The position numbers were made by a program, and so were the translations under genes. A stretch of 46,428 nucleotides of DNA from Yersinia artesiana. GTDB taxonomy: Bacteria; Pseudomonadota; Gammaproteobacteria; Enterobacterales; Enterobacteriaceae. Positions 38,261 through 46,428 of the stretch are shown here, piece by piece. The notes beneath the pieces were generated by a model that had not been told where the DNA came from, did no database searches, and was given only the letters and a program-made list of their open reading frames with translations. The DNA is taken from the NCBI RefSeq assembly GCF_902726545.1, contig NZ_CACVAD010000037.1, positions 1 to 46,428 on the forward strand, written 5' to 3'. Each line of letters starts with the position of its first letter. Positions within the stretch are counted from its first letter, which is position 1.

Positions 38261-39364
38261 TTAGCTGACAATCATATCGTCACGATGAACAGCCACCGGG
38301 CCATATTCATACCCGAGGATTTCACTGATTTGTTGCGAATGGTGCCCCGCCAGCATGCGTAAGGCATCACTGTTATAGCGTGACACGCCGTGAGCCAAAT
38401 CGCGCCCACTGAGATTACGAATACGAATAACTTCGCCGCGCGAGAAGTTCCCCACCACACTGCGAATGCCTTTTGGTAGCAACGAGCTGCCGCGCTCCAT
38501 TATCGCGGTTACCGCGCCATCATCGACGGTAATTTCACCGGCTGGCGGTGCACCAAAGATCCAGCGTTTGCGGTTTTCCAGTGGTGTTTCCAGCGCGTGG
38601 AATCGAGTGCCAACTGGCGTTCCCCCAATCACGTCAGCAATAACACCCACCTGACTACCCGCAGCAATCACCACATCAATACCGGCACGACAAGCAACAT
38701 CAGCCGCCTGCAATTTTGTCGCCATGCCACCGGTGCCAAGACCAGAGACACTATCGCCGGCAATCCCGCGCAAAGCATCATCAATACCATGCACTTCGCG
38801 AATTAATTCAGCTTGCGGATTATTACGTGGATCAGCAGTGTATAGCCCGGCCTGGTCTGTCAGTAGCAGCAATTTATCGGCACCAGCCAGAATCGCCGCC
38901 AATGCAGAGAGATTATCGTTATCGCCAACTTTGATTTCAGCAGTGGCAACAGCATCATTCTCATTGATAACCGGCACTATGCGGTTATCCAGCAAAGCAT
39001 TCATGGTATCGCGAGCATTTAAAAACCGCTCACGATCTTCTAAATCAGCACGGGTCAGCAACATCTGGCCGATGTGAATGCCATAGATTGAGAACAGTTG
39101 TTCCCAAAGCTGAATGAGCCGGCTCTGCCCGACAGCGGCGAGTAATTGCTTTGAAGCAATAGTGGCGGGTAATTCGGGATAACCCAAGTGTTCACGCCCT
39201 GCTGCAATGGCACCAGAGGTGACAATAACAATACGATGACCTTTTGCGTGTTGCTGGGCGCACTGGCGCACCAGTTCAACAATATGGGCACGATTAAGAC
39301 GACGGGAACCGCCAGTCAGGACACTCGTCCCCAATTTCACAACCAATGTCTGGCTGCCACTCAT
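38261..39364 (-). CDS. proB: Glutamate 5-kinase
   Basis: ProB phosphorylates glutamate, the first and proline-inhibited step of proline synthesis. The 367-residue product has an amino-acid kinase domain ([44 protein letters not shown]-like [12 protein letters not shown]) and a C-terminal PUA domain (about 275-365; [28 protein letters not shown]). It equals the E. coli enzyme in length. It is the promoter-proximal gene of proBA. No phoE lies between proB and crl, unlike E. coli. Confidence 0.97.
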   Translation of the reverse strand: MSGSQTLVVKLGTSVLTGGSRRLNRAHIVELVRQCAQQHAKGHRIVIVTSGAIAAGREHLGYPELPATIASKQLLAAVGQSRLIQLWEQLFSIYGIHIGQMLLTRADLEDRERFLNARDTMNALLDNRIVPVINENDAVATAEIKVGDNDNLSALAAILAGADKLLLLTDQAGLYTADPRNNPQAELIREVHGIDDALRGIAGDSVSGLGTGGMATKLQAADVACRAGIDVVIAAGSQVGVIADVIGGTPVGTRFHALETPLENRKRWIFGAPPAGEITVDDGAVTAIMERGSSLLPKGIRSVVGNFSRGEVIRIRNLSGRDLAHGVSRYNSDALRMLAGHHSQQISEILGYEYGPVAVHRDDMIVS

Positions 39365-39467
39365 AATTTTTCTGCCGTTGGGATGTAAGAATAAAAGAAA
39401 GGGTATAGGAGTCTTTTTAACAGGTGGGAGACGTTATGCCAAGCACTTTGCGGATCAGCGTCTTAAT

Positions 39468-39502
39468 TGGCATTGCAGGTTAGGTATAAGCCTGCAATGC
39501 CA
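39468..39502 (-). terminator. Hairpin downstream of crl
   Basis: TGGCATTGCAGG and CCTGCAATGCCA form a perfect 12-bp stem with an 11-base loop, 18 bases after the crl stop. No T-run follows on the minus strand (AATTAAGAC), so termination may be partial. Confidence 0.55.
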
Positions 39503-39519
39503 GTTAAACAGGTCTATTT

Positions 39520-39921
39520 TTATGCCGACAACTTAACCGGCTGCTCGCTAAAGTCTTGTGCTGGCTCCAATCTCATTTCAATGGAAGTCAGCATCTCGGC
39601 GAGGCGTTTATGAAAACCACGTAATGTAGTTTCCAGTTTCTCTTGTACTTCAGGATCTTTAATCTTTTCCGCTTTCCAGTTGCCATCTTTATTAAACAGG
39701 CCGAGCTGGTAAACATAGGTGAAATGATCAGCCGCGGGTTCCAGCTCTATCCACCATCCCCAGAACTCACGCTTCTCTGGAGCAAGCTTCACATTGACGC
39801 ACACAGCCAAACAATCAAAGAAAAACCGGTCGTTCTGGCACTGCCCTTCACGCAGGTATGGCCCTAAAGCTGCAAAACGTTTCATAAGCTTGCTTTTAGG
39901 ATGAGCACTGGTTGACGTCAT
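39520..39921 (-). CDS. crl: Sigma factor-binding protein Crl
   Basis: Crl binds RpoS and helps it capture core RNA polymerase, raising expression of stationary-phase and curli genes. The 133-residue product matches E. coli Crl in length and in [43 protein letters not shown] and the RpoS-contacting acidic region. The ATG follows AAGGAGA. It lies downstream of frsA in the same direction, as in E. coli. Confidence 0.96.
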   Translation of the reverse strand: MTSTSAHPKSKLMKRFAALGPYLREGQCQNDRFFFDCLAVCVNVKLAPEKREFWGWWIELEPAADHFTYVYQLGLFNKDGNWKAEKIKDPEVQEKLETTLRGFHKRLAEMLTSIEMRLEPAQDFSEQPVKLSA

Positions 39922-39980
39922 TCTTAAATCTCCTTATGTAGACTCACCTTTTTAGCAAACTGTTAAAAATTAGCAACTCA

Positions 39981-41228
39981 TTAACGCATTTTATCTTCTA
40001 ACCACTGGCTGGTTTGCAATAATGCGCGATGGAAATTGTCATACAGCGGTGTTGATGATATGGGTAATAATTTGCCATCGGCAGAAGAAGAACAAATGAG
40101 TTTAGCTTCCTCTTTCGGGCTGAAAGGGTCGTTTTCCCAGAAACCAGCCAACATAGGAGTTTGGCAACGCCGCCCTAATAACCCTTGGGTTTTTAAAGAA
40201 TAGCGGTTCATTTCTGCTCTGAGTATTTCGTCTGCGGCATCCGCCATGCCCAAACGACTGGCCATCACATCCATATACATATCAGGTAATTTTCGCTGGC
40301 TATCCGCGTTGCACAAAAGATGATGCACAATTGGCCCGAGGCACGCCACTGCGCGCACACGCTGTGGTTCCAGATAACCCAAACGTACCGCCACGTTGGC
40401 ACCGAAACGAAAACCAAAAACACTGACGCGCAGATGATCAACCCACGGAATATTGGGCAAAGCCTGCAACACTTGTTGATGCAGGAAGCTGGTGTCCTGA
40501 GTGAGTTTCCACTTTGATGAAGCTCCGACGGAGGGCAGATCGATGGTCAACATCGCTATCCCTTTGGGGGCCAGATAGTCGCGGAACAGGCGATGATAAT
40601 CACTTTGCAAAGTATCCAGCCCACCGCACATCAGTACGGTTGGAAATGGTGCACTGCCGATAGTCGGCATATGCAGGAACCCGGTAAGCGTACCGCCATC
40701 AGAAATATCAAAGCTAAGTTCTTTCAAGGTGTAAGGCAGATGTTTAGCCGCTTCTTCATATGCGCGATTAGATAGCACCTCCACTTGCTCGGCCAACTCA
40801 TCCCCTTTCAGGTGTGGATAACCGGCAATGCTGTATAAATTTGCCGCATTCAACCAATACTGGCCGGCATTCATTGGGTCAGCTTCTTCCATGGCTTTTT
40901 GTTGCCACTGCATCCCCTGATGGGCCCATTCATAAATCCAGTTGCCATTGCGGTAACCCACAACGGTATCGAGCAGTTCGTTATCGCTGTGTTCCGCTTT
41001 AGAGCAAGCAATGCGTGACAACACCTCTTCGATTTCAAGCGGATCGACACCACGCCAGGTCCAGATTAGGCGGTTGATCATGCGGTACCAATGATTGGTG
41101 GTGTCACCATCTAGCGCCGAATGAACATTCATTGCCTGATTGCAGTGGGCGTGCCGCACTAGCGTTGAGGTTTCAGGATGCTTAAATTTTGGTTTGAACA
41201 GAATTTCAGAAAGGTTGGCTTGTGCCAT
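39981..41228 (-). CDS. frsA: FrsA, fermentation-respiration switch esterase
   Basis: This is a 415-residue alpha/beta-hydrolase of the DUF1100 family, known in E. coli to bind EIIA-Glc and to have esterase activity. Collinear blocks include [84 protein letters not shown] and the nucleophile-region [17 protein letters not shown]. In place of the usual GxSxG elbow the Ser position reads FGFRFGAN, as in E. coli FrsA. The frame opens at 41246, but the ATG at 41228 matches the family and has GGAGG upstream. Confidence 0.94.
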   Translation of the reverse strand: MAQANLSEILFKPKFKHPETSTLVRHAHCNQAMNVHSALDGDTTNHWYRMINRLIWTWRGVDPLEIEEVLSRIACSKAEHSDNELLDTVVGYRNGNWIYEWAHQGMQWQQKAMEEADPMNAGQYWLNAANLYSIAGYPHLKGDELAEQVEVLSNRAYEEAAKHLPYTLKELSFDISDGGTLTGFLHMPTIGSAPFPTVLMCGGLDTLQSDYHRLFRDYLAPKGIAMLTIDLPSVGASSKWKLTQDTSFLHQQVLQALPNIPWVDHLRVSVFGFRFGANVAVRLGYLEPQRVRAVACLGPIVHHLLCNADSQRKLPDMYMDVMASRLGMADAADEILRAEMNRYSLKTQGLLGRRCQTPMLAGFWENDPFSPKEEAKLICSSSADGKLLPISSTPLYDNFHRALLQTSQWLEDKMR

Positions 41229-41314
41229 GATAACAATAGCCTCCATAAGCCGTGATTCAAGCCCTTTAGGGCTGGTCAGATGGGGTCAAGTGTACTCATA
41301 CTGCGGGGAAAATG

Positions 41315-41336
41315 AAACGCCCGGTAGGCACCGGGC
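41315..41336 (-). terminator. Rho-independent terminator of gpt
   Basis: On the minus strand GCCCGGT pairs with ACCGGGC around a four-base loop, followed by GTTTCATTTT, 17 bases after the gpt stop. Confidence 0.7.
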
Positions 41337-41353
41337 ATTGAAAGCGAACTAAA

Positions 41354-41812
41354 TTACTTACCGCTTAGTGGGGCAACGAAGGTTACCGCCATATCCCACG
41401 GTTGCTCAATCCATGTGTCCTGAGGAATATCAACCACATAGTCATCAACCAATGGACGACCCGCTGGCTTGGCAAAAATGGTGACAAAACGTGCTTTCGG
41501 ATACATTTCACGGATAGCAACCGCCGTGCCGCCAGTATCAACTAAGTCATCAATCACAATAAAGCCTTCACCATCGCCTTCAGCACGTTTCAAGACTGTA
41601 AGCTCACGTTGGTTATCATGGTCATAGCTAGAGATGCAAACGGTGTCGACATAACGAATACCCAGCTCACGCGCCAAAATACCCGCTGGTACTAAGCCCC
41701 CACGGCTAACCGCGATGATGCCTTTCCATTGATCAGCAGGCATTAAACGACTTGCCAATTTGCGGGCGTGAATTTGCAACATATCCCAGGTAACAACGTA
41801 TTTTTCGCTCAT
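41354..41812 (-). CDS. gpt: Xanthine-guanine phosphoribosyltransferase
   Basis: Gpt salvages xanthine and guanine (and less so hypoxanthine) to their nucleotides using PRPP. The 152-residue product has the PRPP loop [47 protein letters not shown] and the C-terminal [12 protein letters not shown] base-binding region, and matches E. coli Gpt in length. It is divergent from pepD. Confidence 0.97.
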   Translation of the reverse strand: MSEKYVVTWDMLQIHARKLASRLMPADQWKGIIAVSRGGLVPAGILARELGIRYVDTVCISSYDHDNQRELTVLKRAEGDGEGFIVIDDLVDTGGTAVAIREMYPKARFVTIFAKPAGRPLVDDYVVDIPQDTWIEQPWDMAVTFVAPLSGK

Positions 41813-41893
41813 AAAGTGTAATCCCAGCCAATATAGAAGTGGCTTGCCATGGTTCAGAAGGGGAAAAAAGGTTGCGCGAGATTATAGAGAGCC

Positions 41894-41923
41894 AGCCGGA
41901 TAAAAACCAGCAATTATCCGGCT
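41894..41923. repeat. Perfect inverted repeat in the gpt-pepD intergenic region
   Basis: AGCCGGATAA and TTATCCGGCT are exact inverse copies 10 bases apart. Neither side carries a T-tract, so it could be an operator or a leader hairpin for one of the divergent genes. A second small hairpin, CGCCAT-CTTA-ATGGCG, is at 42001-42016. Nothing else is seen in 41813-42119. Confidence 0.45.
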
Positions 41924-42119
41924 AATTAATCAGGTTAGTTACAGTTATTGTGCGGCGATACGCGCGTAATACTAATGAAAGTGATATTCTCAAACTATCT
42001 CGCCATCTTAATGGCGGTGTATCACCACCCTTAAAATCTTTAGTCATCAACCCAATAGCATCTCTGACATCTCTACTGTGAGGTTGCCGATATGAGAATG
42101 CTGTTACAGGAGACTTACA

Positions 42120-43580
42120 GTGTCTGAACTGTCTCAACTTTCGCCTCAGCCGTTGTGGGATATTTTCGCAAAAATCTGCTCGATCCCTCATCCGTCTTAC
42201 CATGAAGAAGCGCTAGCACAACATATTATGACCTGGGCCAAAGAAAAAGGTCTGCATGCCGAGCGTGATAAGGTCGGTAATATCCTGTTGCGTAAGCCTG
42301 CTACCAAGGGGATGGAGAACCGCAAGCCCGTTGCCCTGCAAGCCCATTTGGATATGGTTCCGCAGAAGAATAATGATACGGTGCATGACTTTACCAAAGA
42401 TCCTATTCAGCCTTATATCGACGGTGAATGGGTTAAAGCCCGTGGCACCACATTAGGTGCAGATAATGGCATTGGTATGGCCTCCGCGCTGGCGGTACTG
42501 TCTGACGATAGCGTCGAGCATGGCCCGTTGGAAGTGCTGCTGACCATGACCGAAGAAGCCGGTATGGATGGCGCATTTGGTCTGCAACCTAACTGGTTAC
42601 AAGCCGATATTTTAATTAATACCGACTCCGAGCAGGAAGGCGAAATCTATATGGGTTGCGCCGGTGGTATTGATTTTATTACCACTTTAGCGCTAAAGCG
42701 CGAAGCAATCCCCGCCGGTTATCAGACGCTGAAACTGACGATTAAGGGTTTGAAAGGTGGTCACTCAGGAGCTGATATCCATTTAGGACTAGGCAATGCC
42801 AATAAACTGCTGGCTCGTTTCCTGTTCGATCATGCCAAAGAGTTAGACCTGCGAGTACTGGATTTGAATGGCGGCACCCTGCGTAATGCCATCCCACGTG
42901 AAGGTTCTGCGACTCTGGCAATTGCCGCAGACAAAGTCGATCAGCTGAAAAGCCTGAGCCAAGAGTACCTGGCCACCTTAAAAAATGAGCTGGCCGCAGT
43001 TGAAAAAAATCTGACTGTGCTGCTTGAGCCAACATCTGTGGATGCTAAAGCGCTGACTAAAGAAACGCAGCAGCGCCTGATCGCTTTATTGAATGCCACA
43101 CCAAACGGTGTCATTCGTATGAGTGATGCGGTGAAAGGCGTGGTTGAGACCTCACTGAATGTGGGTGTAGTGACCATGAATGAAAACGAAGCAGAAATCA
43201 TTTGTCTGATTCGTTCCTTGATCGACAGCGGTAAAGATTACGTTGTCGGCATGCTGACGGCTATTGGTCAGTTGGCTGGCGCGGAAACTTCACCAAAAGG
43301 CGGCTACCCTGGCTGGCAGCCAGACCCAAGTTCACCGGTGATGGCGCTGGTGCGGGAAACCTACCAAAAGCTGTTTAACAAAACGCCTAATATCATGGTG
43401 ATTCATGCAGGTCTGGAATGTGGTTTGTTCAAAAAACCTTATCCGGATATGGATATGGTCTCCATTGGGCCAACCATGACTGGGCCACATTCACCGGATG
43501 AACAAGTTCATATCGAAAGTGTGGGCCAATATTGGCAATTACTGACCGCACTGCTAAAAGCCATTCCAGAACGCGCATAA
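42120..43580 (+). CDS. pepD: Aminoacyl-histidine dipeptidase (peptidase D)
   Basis: PepD is a cytoplasmic zinc metallopeptidase of the M20 family that splits Xaa-His and other dipeptides. The 486-residue product (E. coli 485) has LQAHLDMVPQ (zinc His and catalytic Asp), TTLGADNGIGMA, MTEEAGMDG (catalytic Glu), NTDSEQEGEIYMGCAGG, KGGHSGADIHLG in the lid domain, and the ending GPTMTGPHSPDEQVHIESV. The start is GTG at 42120 after ACAGGAG. Confidence 0.97.
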   Translation: MSELSQLSPQPLWDIFAKICSIPHPSYHEEALAQHIMTWAKEKGLHAERDKVGNILLRKPATKGMENRKPVALQAHLDMVPQKNNDTVHDFTKDPIQPYIDGEWVKARGTTLGADNGIGMASALAVLSDDSVEHGPLEVLLTMTEEAGMDGAFGLQPNWLQADILINTDSEQEGEIYMGCAGGIDFITTLALKREAIPAGYQTLKLTIKGLKGGHSGADIHLGLGNANKLLARFLFDHAKELDLRVLDLNGGTLRNAIPREGSATLAIAADKVDQLKSLSQEYLATLKNELAAVEKNLTVLLEPTSVDAKALTKETQQRLIALLNATPNGVIRMSDAVKGVVETSLNVGVVTMNENEAEIICLIRSLIDSGKDYVVGMLTAIGQLAGAETSPKGGYPGWQPDPSSPVMALVRETYQKLFNKTPNIMVIHAGLECGLFKKPYPDMDMVSIGPTMTGPHSPDEQVHIESVGQYWQLLTALLKAIPERA

Positions 43581-43610
43581 GCTGATTTAGCTAGCTTTTA
43601 GTACAATAAT

Positions 43611-43637
43611 GGCGGGCCTAATGGTTCGCCTTTTTTA
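43611..43637 (+). terminator. Rho-independent terminator of pepD
   Basis: GGCGGGCC and GGTTCGCC form an eight-pair stem (two G-U) with a four-base loop, followed by TTTTTTATG, 30 bases after the stop codon. Confidence 0.8.
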
Positions 43638-43651
43638 TGTTATTTTCACTG

Positions 43652-44710
43652 TTATTCCCAACTCAGCAATAATTGCCGCTCAAGTTGTGGGTCGAGCAAC
43701 GTGACGTGTAACCCGACCAGCCGAACCCCACGTCCCGCGCGCCGCTCATTCCATGCTTTTCGTGCCACTTGCAATAAATCGGCTTTATTCAACTGGGGCC
43801 AAACATGCTCTTGTGTCGTTTGCTGAAAATCATGAAACTTGAGTTTCACCCCTTGCCGGGCAATATGCAGATCTGGCCTGACTTTGCGAAGGCGAGTTTC
43901 CAGCTCAATATAAAGCTTTTCAATCAATGACTCACAGCTTTCCCAATTATGAATATCCTCAGCCAGTGTTCGCTCGACGCCTACCGACTTACGTAAGCGA
44001 TCAGGAGAAACCTCACGTTCATCAATGCCGTGACTGCGCTCCCACAACACATGACCAAACTTGCCAAAGCGCTTTAATAATTCAGCCTGCGGATAGTTTT
44101 GCACATCACTACAGGTTATCAACCCCAGCTCTTGTAAACGTTTTGCCGTCACTTTGCCCACACCTGGGATTTTACTCAGCGGCAAGTCACGCAAGAAGGG
44201 CAGCACCTGCTCTGGCGTTATCACATACTGACCATTGGGTTTATTTAAATCAGACGCGATCTTGGCTAAAAACTTGATTGGGGCAATACCGGCAGAAGCC
44301 GTTAAATTAAGATCCATCGCAATGGCCTGGCGGATTTCTTGTGCAATTAATGTGGCGGAACCGCTGCACACCTGGCAATCAGAGACATCCAGATAGGCTT
44401 CATCCAGCGAAAGTGGCTCAATTAATGGGGTATAGCGCGCAAAAATCTCACGAATATGCTGCGAGGCTTCTTTATAGGCCGCCATTCGACCGGGGATCAC
44501 TTTCAGTTGTGGGCAAAGTTTCAATGCCATGGCTGTGGGCATCGCGCTACGAACCCCATAACGGCGGGCGGGATAATTGGCGGTGCTAATCACACCGCGC
44601 CGATCACGGCTACCGCCAATCGCAATAGGAATATCACGCAAACTGGGATCGTCACGCATTTCGACTGCTGCGAAGAAGCAATCCATATCGACATGAATAA
44701 TTTTTCGCAT
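43652..44710 (-). CDS. dinB: DNA polymerase IV
   Basis: DinB is a Y-family translesion polymerase induced by DNA damage. The 352-residue product (E. coli 351) has catalytic Asp8 in [25 protein letters not shown] with the second acidic pair at about 103-104, the Sxx[17 protein letters not shown] helix-hairpin-helix, and the little-finger domain. The C-terminal QLLLSWE replaces the E. coli clamp-binding QLVLGL, keeping the QLxL pattern. The frame is open to 44767, but the ATG at 44710 is the family start. A perfect LexA box lies 23 bases upstream. The gene is convergent with pepD. Confidence 0.96.
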   Translation of the reverse strand: MRKIIHVDMDCFFAAVEMRDDPSLRDIPIAIGGSRDRRGVISTANYPARRYGVRSAMPTAMALKLCPQLKVIPGRMAAYKEASQHIREIFARYTPLIEPLSLDEAYLDVSDCQVCSGSATLIAQEIRQAIAMDLNLTASAGIAPIKFLAKIASDLNKPNGQYVITPEQVLPFLRDLPLSKIPGVGKVTAKRLQELGLITCSDVQNYPQAELLKRFGKFGHVLWERSHGIDEREVSPDRLRKSVGVERTLAEDIHNWESCESLIEKLYIELETRLRKVRPDLHIARQGVKLKFHDFQQTTQEHVWPQLNKADLLQVARKAWNERRAGRGVRLVGLHVTLLDPQLERQLLLSWE

Positions 44711-44732
44711 ATTTATTCCCCCAATCAAACCA

Positions 44733-44748
44733 CTGTATAAGGATACAG
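44733..44748 (-). promoter_or_regulatory. LexA (SOS) box of dinB
   Basis: CTGTATAAGGATACAG matches the LexA consensus CTG-N10-CAG with the AT-rich alternating core and is almost a perfect palindrome. It sits just upstream of the dinB start, as expected for SOS control. Confidence 0.88.
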
Positions 44749-44951
44749 TTAAATTGGAGAAATTCAAGATTATCCTAGATCCTGACCGCGCAGACAGAGC
44801 AATAGCTTGCGTGCCTTTAGCCTAATGGTTCATCACATTTTCCTCAGAGCACGAGTGAAATGTGTCAACGCTATTTAGAACCGGTCAATAATGAGTAAAA
44901 AAGCTGCACATGGCAGCTCTTTTAAAATTGAAATCACGATGGTGCGTGTTG

Positions 44952-46052
44952 TTACTTAACAATAGAACTTTTCAGTGATTTATCCTGCTGATGGCGCTCT
45001 AAAGCCAATTCAATCAGTGTTGTTATCAATTCCGTCGAGCCAACGCCGGTGGCGCGCCACAATTTAGGATACATGCTGATATTAGTAAACCCAGGCAGCG
45101 TGTTTATTTCATTGATAATAATGGTGTTATCAGGTGTTAAAAAGACATCGACCCGTGCCATACCGCAGCAGTCAAGCGCACGAAATGCCGCTAAAGCAAC
45201 CGCACGAATATTGTCACTGGTAGCACAGTCTATTGGTGCAGGAATAATGACCTGAGCACCGGTTTCATTAATATATTTTGTGTCATAGGAATAGAACTCG
45301 TCGCTGATAACAACTTCACCACATAAACTGGCTTGCGGATTATCATTGCCCATAACTGCACATTCGATTTCGCGTCCAACAATAGCCGATTCCACCAACA
45401 CTTTATGGTCAAAATCAAAAGCTAACTCTACCGCTTGCTGGTATTCAGTGGCATTCCGCACTTTACTCACACCAACCGATGAACCTTGATTTGCGGGTTT
45501 TATAAATAAAGGTAAACCGAGTTTTGCCGTAATTTGCTCAAAACGGTAGTTATCTTTATTTGCCCTGGTCAGGGTAATAAATGGCGCGATATTCAGCCCG
45601 GCATCACGGAGTAACCGCTTGGTAATATCTTTATCCATACTGACCGCCGAACCTACAACACCTGATCCGACAAAGGGAATATTGGCCATGCGCAGCAGGC
45701 CCTGCAAAGAACCATCCTCCCCTAGTGTCCCATGGACAATAGGGAAAATGACATCTAATTGAGTTAATGCAGAGGCATTATCCGCGGTGATAAGTTGCTG
45801 ATGATCCTGACCGGGAATCAAAGCCACATTTCGGTTTGAATGATTCAGAGAAATCAATGTTGGGTTTTCTGCATTTAATAAGTAACTGGATGCATCATTA
45901 ATATGCCATTTCCCTTGTTTATCAATACCTAACAGCGTCACATCAAATTTTTCTTTATCAATCGCATCTACGATATTTTTTGCTGACTGTAATGACACTT
46001 CATGTTCAGCCGATTTACCGCCAAAAATCACACCAACTCGCAATTTCGACAC
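44952..46052 (-). CDS. ddlA: D-alanine--D-alanine ligase A
   Basis: Ddl joins two D-alanines with ATP for peptidoglycan precursors in the cytoplasm. The 366-residue product matches E. coli DdlA (364) more than Ddl[76 protein letters not shown] in the ATP-grasp, GREIECAV and the magnesium/acyl site [22 protein letters not shown] (here [12 protein letters not shown]). The start is GTG at 46050-46052 with AAGGA about nine bases upstream. A small ORF overlaps its first 25 bases. Confidence 0.96.
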   Translation of the reverse strand: MSKLRVGVIFGGKSAEHEVSLQSAKNIVDAIDKEKFDVTLLGIDKQGKWHINDASSYLLNAENPTLISLNHSNRNVALIPGQDHQQLITADNASALTQLDVIFPIVHGTLGEDGSLQGLLRMANIPFVGSGVVGSAVSMDKDITKRLLRDAGLNIAPFITLTRANKDNYRFEQITAKLGLPLFIKPANQGSSVGVSKVRNATEYQQAVELAFDFDHKVLVESAIVGREIECAVMGNDNPQASLCGEVVISDEFYSYDTKYINETGAQVIIPAPIDCATSDNIRAVALAAFRALDCCGMARVDVFLTPDNTIIINEINTLPGFTNISMYPKLWRATGVGSTELITTLIELALERHQQDKSLKSSIVK

Positions 46053-46270
46053 ATCACATTCCTTCTTAAGACCTGGTACTCAGGGCGCGACCACCCAATA
46101 AAATTACCAGTAACATTAATACAACCTTTGCATGCTTCACTAATGTTTTTTAAGATTCCTACAGAATTTTCTGATTCAGGTGGATGAATCATTTTTGTCT
46201 TAGAGAAAGATAAACTCCATATACGTCTTTCAATAACATAAAACGTTAATTCACCATTGCTAATATTCAT
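46028..46270 (-). CDS. Putative 80-residue protein overlapping the ddlA start
   Basis: I do not recognise this ORF. An ATG at 46270 with AGGA upstream opens a frame that ends 25 bases inside ddlA in another frame. The product starts [20 protein letters not shown] and includes [16 protein letters not shown] and [17 protein letters not shown]. The pattern loosely recalls CadC-type winged-helix N-domains (a short beta start, a helix, then an LRR-N end), which could mean a degraded regulator gene. Codon use is AT-rich, unlike ddlA. It may also be non-coding. Positions 46307-46428 are A/T-rich and hold nothing I can support. Confidence 0.35.
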   Translation of the reverse strand: MNISNGELTFYVIERRIWSLSFSKTKMIHPPESENSVGILKNISEACKGCINVTGNFIGWSRPEYQVLRRNVMCRNCELV

Positions 46271-46428
46271 GATTATCCTAATCAATATGGCGACTAATTT
46301 TATCAAAAACAGAATTGAATTCTGTTATTGGTATTTTTATCATTTTTGTCATTTATTTTTAATAAAAAATCATTAAATTCTACCAAGTCGAAAAATATTG
46401 ATTGTATGATTAACGTCACCCTGCAAAA

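Overview
The window is chromosomal DNA of an enterobacterium, almost certainly the genus Yersinia. The proteins are close to Escherichia coli orthologues throughout. The gene order of two E. coli chromosome blocks is kept: secF-secD-yajC-tgt / queA / acpH ... malZ-proY-brnQ ... phoR-phoB / sbcD-sbcC / mak / rdgC / ppnP / aroL, and proA-proB / crl / frsA / gpt / pepD / dinB. Genus-typical repeats also occur: an ERIC end and a YPAL-like 166-bp element. I cannot assign a species. All assignments rest on reading the protein sequences and recalling family members; no database search was run.

Layout. 1-8.4 kb: the Sec accessory membrane complex (secDF-yajC), the queuosine tRNA genes tgt and queA split by an inserted alpha/beta hydrolase, acpH, and an OxyR-like box in front of a 2-Cys peroxiredoxin (ahpC/tsaA type). 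8.4-11.7 kb: a Hok/Gef type I toxin with a recognisable Mok frame and a Sok-like antisense RNA, then periplasmic gamma-glutamyltranspeptidase and a short-chain dehydrogenase. 11.7-16.8 kb: malZ, a YPAL-like insertion in the terminator area, and the transporters proY and brnQ. 17.1-20.5 kb: phoB-phoR followed by a third gene for a PstS-like binding protein, with a Pho box before phoB. 20.5-29 kb: sbcD-sbcC (SbcC is very long and glutamine-rich), mak, rdgC, ppnP, a newly noted 38-residue membrane-protein ORF with its own promoter, and aroL. 29-33.2 kb: a Fur-boxed pair (binding protein plus TonB-dependent receptor) and a phospholipid-methyltransferase-like gene. 33.3-36.9 kb: accessory genes: a YdgH/BhsA-family periplasmic protein, yafE, a GNAT acetyltransferase, a two-helix membrane protein, ycgR, and a gene remnant next to a truncated ERIC. 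36.9-46.4 kb: proB-proA, crl, frsA, gpt, pepD, dinB with a LexA box, ddlA and a small upstream ORF.

How the genes work together. SecD, SecF and YajC form one accessory complex of the translocon. QueA and Tgt act in one tRNA modification pathway. PhoR senses and phosphorylates PhoB, and the PstS-like protein is probably co-expressed with them. SbcC and SbcD form one nuclease. ProB and ProA catalyse successive steps of proline synthesis. The receptor and binding protein look like outer-membrane and periplasmic steps of one iron-chelate uptake route whose permease is not in the window.

Most of the window is ordinary core genome. The most interesting parts are the complete hok/mok/sok locus, the 38-codon small-protein gene between ppnP and aroL, the three-gene phoBR operon, the orphan Fur-boxed uptake pair, and the repeats at 13.8-14.0 and 36.7 kb.
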